From positions 1 to 7,527 of the forward strand of contig QNZW01000065.1 of NCBI GenBank assembly GCA_003978375.1: a stretch of DNA of 7,527 bases. Direction: 5' to 3'. This document shows positions 5,463 through 7,527 of this stretch, one piece after another. Origin of the DNA: Sulfurovum sp. GTDB lineage: Bacteria > Campylobacterota > Campylobacteria > Campylobacterales > Sulfurovaceae. The notes beneath the pieces are model-generated. The model worked only from the letters and a program-made list of their open reading frames with translations. It made no database searches and was not told the DNA's origin. The first letter of the stretch is position 1. The number at the start of each line of letters is the position of its first letter. Position numbers and translations under genes: made by a program.

Positions 5463-7046
5463 TTGTTTAACATTCAAAATTATTCAAAACAAAATATCAA
5501 AAATGATATTCTCTCTGGCGCTTTGGTGGCTGTAGCACTAGTACCAGAGGCCATAGCCTTTTCTTTTATCGCAGGGGTTTCTCCTGTGGTTGGGCTTTAT
5601 GGGGCATTTATTATTGGGCTAATGACTGGTATTTTGGGTGGAAAACCTGGTATGATATCTGGCGCTACAGGTTCTGTGGCTGTGGTTTTTGTGGGATTGG
5701 GACTATCTGTAAAAAAACTCTATCCAGCACTAGATACCGAAGCATTAAGCATGATGGTTTTGCATTATATTCTACTTACATCTATCATTGCAGGGCTGAT
5801 ACAAATGGCTATAGGTGCCATGAAGTTAGGTAAATTTATCCGTCTTGTACCACAACCGGCACTTTTTGGTTTTGTCAATGGTTTGGCTATTGTTATTGCT
5901 ATGGCACAACTTGCATTTTTGGCTCCTGAGCATGTGGAGCAATATAGCTCATGGCTAGAGGTAATCAAGGCAAGTTTCACCGAGAACTACATAATGTATA
6001 TTATTATAATCCTTACTATGGCACTCATGTACTTTTTACCCAAAGTGAGCAAGGCAGTTCCTGCTGGGCTTGTTGCTATAGTGCTTATCACACTGGTTGT
6101 TTATTTTGGTCATATAGATACCAAAACTGTAGGTGATTTGGCTGATCTTTCGCAGGTATCTATGCCTACATTTGTGATGCCAGATAGTACACTTTTTTCT
6201 TGGACCTCTATGCTTATAATCTTGCCTATTGCATTTATTGTGGCACTTGTAGGATTGATAGAATCTCTACTTACGCTCTCTGTACTTGACGAAATGGGAG
6301 GGGCCAGAGGAAACGGTAACCAAGAGTGTATAGCACTAGGAATGGGTAATGTAACTTCTGGATTCTTCGGTGGTATGGCTGGGTGTGCCATGATAGGACA
6401 ATCTGTGATTAACTTTACCTCTGGGGGTCTTGGACGACTCTCTTCTATTACCGCAGCTTTGCTGCTTATTGTGCTGGTCGTAAACTTCTCAGATGTGATT
6501 GCTTCTATTCCTGTGGCTGTACTTGTGGGTATTATGTTTATGGTAAGTATCGGAACATTTGAATTTTCTTCACTCAAACGTATCAAGCATATGCCAAAAG
6601 CAGATGCTTTTGTGCTCATCGTCGTGACCATTATTACTGTATTCGAAGATTTAGCTGTAGCTGTCATTGCAGGGATTATTATTTCAGCACTTGTTTTTGC
6701 CTGGGAACATGCAAAAATTCATGCACGTATCACCCAAGATGACAATGGTAAAAAAATATATGAACTAGATGGACCTTTGTTTTTTGCTTCTGTCACCTCT
6801 TTTAATGAACAGTTTGATATAGTAAATGACCCAAATGAAGTGATAATAGACTTTAAAAACGCTCGTGTTATGGACAGTTCTGGTTCAGAAGCCATCGATG
6901 CACTCACAGAAAAATATAAAAAAGCAGGTAAAAAACTTTCTCTTAGACATCTCTCTAAAGATTGCAAAAAAACCCTACACTCCGCAGGGCCTTTTTGTAC
7001 ATTTGAAGAGGATGATCCTACCTACAAGGTAGCAGTTAATCCATAA
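5463..7046 (+). CDS. SulP family anion transporter with STAS domain
   Basis: A 527-residue inner-membrane protein from the proposed TTG start (540 from ATG 5424). The SulP (SLC26-like) family moves sulfate, bicarbonate or dicarboxylates. Numbered from TTG, the first transmembrane region carries the family motif LVPEAIAFSFIAGVSPVVGLY (26-46, with one residue beyond the usual consensus core), then GATGSVAVV (67-75), a later GGMAGCAMIGQSVIN (303-317) and SGGLGRLSS (320-328). Many hydrophobic helices fill about residues 17-413. A cytoplasmic STAS domain follows (about 417-522), with ELDGPLFFAS (434-443) and VMDSSGSEA (469-477), whose DSSG loop is the phosphorylation-loop position in STAS relatives. 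No Usp or carbonic anhydrase domain is fused. It lies 69 bp after the AsmA-like gene with its own likely promoter. The substrate cannot be told from the sequence; sulfate and bicarbonate are both plausible. Confidence 0.9.
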   Translation: MFNIQNYSKQNIKNDILSGALVAVALVPEAIAFSFIAGVSPVVGLYGAFIIGLMTGILGGKPGMISGATGSVAVVFVGLGLSVKKLYPALDTEALSMMVLHYILLTSIIAGLIQMAIGAMKLGKFIRLVPQPALFGFVNGLAIVIAMAQLAFLAPEHVEQYSSWLEVIKASFTENYIMYIIIILTMALMYFLPKVSKAVPAGLVAIVLITLVVYFGHIDTKTVGDLADLSQVSMPTFVMPDSTLFSWTSMLIILPIAFIVALVGLIESLLTLSVLDEMGGARGNGNQECIALGMGNVTSGFFGGMAGCAMIGQSVINFTSGGLGRLSSITAALLLIVLVVNFSDVIASIPVAVLVGIMFMVSIGTFEFSSLKRIKHMPKADAFVLIVVTIITVFEDLAVAVIAGIIISALVFAWEHAKIHARITQDDNGKKIYELDGPLFFASVTSFNEQFDIVNDPNEVIIDFKNARVMDSSGSEAIDALTEKYKKAGKKLSLRHLSKDCKKTLHSAGPFCTFEEDDPTYKVAVNP

Positions 7047-7074
7047 TTTTATGTTATACCATGATAAAATTAGG

Positions 7075-7106
7075 TTATGTATAGCTGGACATAAAGACTA
7101 TTTTTT
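7075..7106 (+). terminator. Weak candidate terminator between convergent genes
   Basis: TTATGT (7075-7080) and ACATAA (7089-7094) form a six-pair hairpin with an eight-base loop, followed after six bases by six T's (7101-7106). Those T's are also the last lysine codons of the opposing helicase gene. A second AT-only inverted repeat, AATTTTAT/ATAAAATT (7045-7052 and 7064-7071), precedes it. Both stems are AT-rich and the T-run is offset, so termination for SulP is possible but not secure. Confidence 0.25.
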
Positions 7107-7527
7107 ACTACGTTTTTTGTTCTTTGTGGGTTTGGGTTTACTTGCATCATAGGTTTTGTATGCATCTCGTTTGGTAGTTTTGCGTTTTTTGGTGTTTGAA
7201 AATGCAGTAGATTTTTTCTTTTTTTTACCAAAAGCACCATCGGTTTTCTTTCTCTCATTTTTGTTTTTACGTGCACCTTTTTGTTTTTGTATCGTTAAAG
7301 GTGCATACCCTTCTAGCCTCTCTTGTGGTATGGTCTTGCCCATAAGCTTTTCTACATCTCTAAGAGCAACCATCTCTGTAGGCGATAGCAACGTAATAGC
7401 CAATCCTTTGCTCCCTGCCCGACCTGTACGCCCTATGCGATGTATATAATCACCTGTGACGTGAGGAATATCATAGTTTATCACCACAGCAAGATTCGGT
7501 ATGTCCAGCCCACGTGCAGCGATGTCT
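7098..7527 (-). CDS. rhlE: DEAD-box RNA helicase, C-terminal part (RhlE-like, partial)
   Basis: The last 142 codons of an ATP-dependent RNA helicase whose 5' part lies beyond the window. The first visible codons give [13 protein letters not shown] (motif V, 7526-7488), continuing VVINYDIPH and then [10 protein letters not shown] (motif VI, with the arginines that contact ATP), from 7442. [20 protein letters not shown] then resembles the end of the RhlE helicase core. The last 60 or so residues are a lysine-rich, low-complexity tail (including GKKKKKS and KNKKRSKK to the stop), as many RhlE-type helicases have for RNA binding. The likely role is RNA unwinding in ribosome assembly or RNA decay, inferred from the family. 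It converges on the SulP gene with a 51-bp gap. The DEAD-box class is certain; RhlE versus another subfamily is less so. Confidence 0.9.
   Translation of the reverse strand, partial: DIAARGLDIPNLAVVINYDIPHVTGDYIHRIGRTGRAGSKGLAITLLSPTEMVALRDVEKLMGKTIPQERLEGYAPLTIQKQKGARKNKNERKKTDGAFGKKKKKSTAFSNTKKRKTTKRDAYKTYDASKPKPTKNKKRSKK

Noticed and set aside
6110..6667. Minus-strand open frame of 185 codons inside the SulP gene
   Set aside because: It is a long shadow of a strongly conserved membrane protein, with a Thr/Ser/Ile-rich composition typical of antisense to transmembrane helices. The SulP motifs are on the other strand.
7047..7097. Promoter-like boxes (TGATAAAAT on plus, TGGTATAAC on minus) in the convergent gap
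   Set aside because: They point into the 3' ends of opposing genes with no open frame or RNA to serve. AT-rich gaps produce such matches by chance.

Overview
The window is AT-rich DNA that looks like a chromosome segment of a free-living member of the Campylobacterota, in the Sulfurovum/Sulfurimonas style. The grounds are codon use, a long UbiD-family decarboxylase of the menaquinone (futalosine) pathway, promoters that carry a clear -10 box and little or no -35 box, and lysine/asparagine-rich proteins. The assignment comes from reading the sequence, not from a database search.

Layout from left to right: (1) the first codons of an unknown gene leaving the window on the minus strand (1-67); (2) a 119-bp gap with three hairpin-forming inverted repeats (68-186); (3) a minus-strand type II toxin-antitoxin pair, with a Phd/YefM-like antitoxin (518-769) translated ahead of a MazF/PemK-type toxin (187-528) and overlapping it by 11 bp; (4) a minus-strand UbiD-family menaquinone decarboxylase (824-2650); (5) an 85-bp divergent promoter region; (6) a plus-strand gene for an 885-residue, membrane-anchored AsmA/TamB-like envelope protein made of two tandem repeats of about 375 residues (2736-5393); (7) a plus-strand SulP anion transporter with a C-terminal STAS domain, probably starting at TTG 5463 (to 7046); (8) the C-terminal end of a convergent minus-strand RhlE-like DEAD-box RNA helicase (7098-7527).

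The genes do not form one pathway. They are housekeeping and envelope genes with a small toxin-antitoxin module placed just after the decarboxylase. The module's likely promoter touches the decarboxylase stop codon.

The strongest anomaly is at the 5' end of the decarboxylase. The expected N-terminal helix, start codon and Shine-Dalgarno are all present, but in a different reading frame from the rest of the protein. A loss of one copy of a 7-bp tandem repeat would explain this. I see no CRISPR array, transposase, rRNA or tRNA, and no clearly new multi-gene system. The most system-like novelties are the mixed-family toxin-antitoxin pair with its structured downstream gap and the internally duplicated AsmA-like protein.
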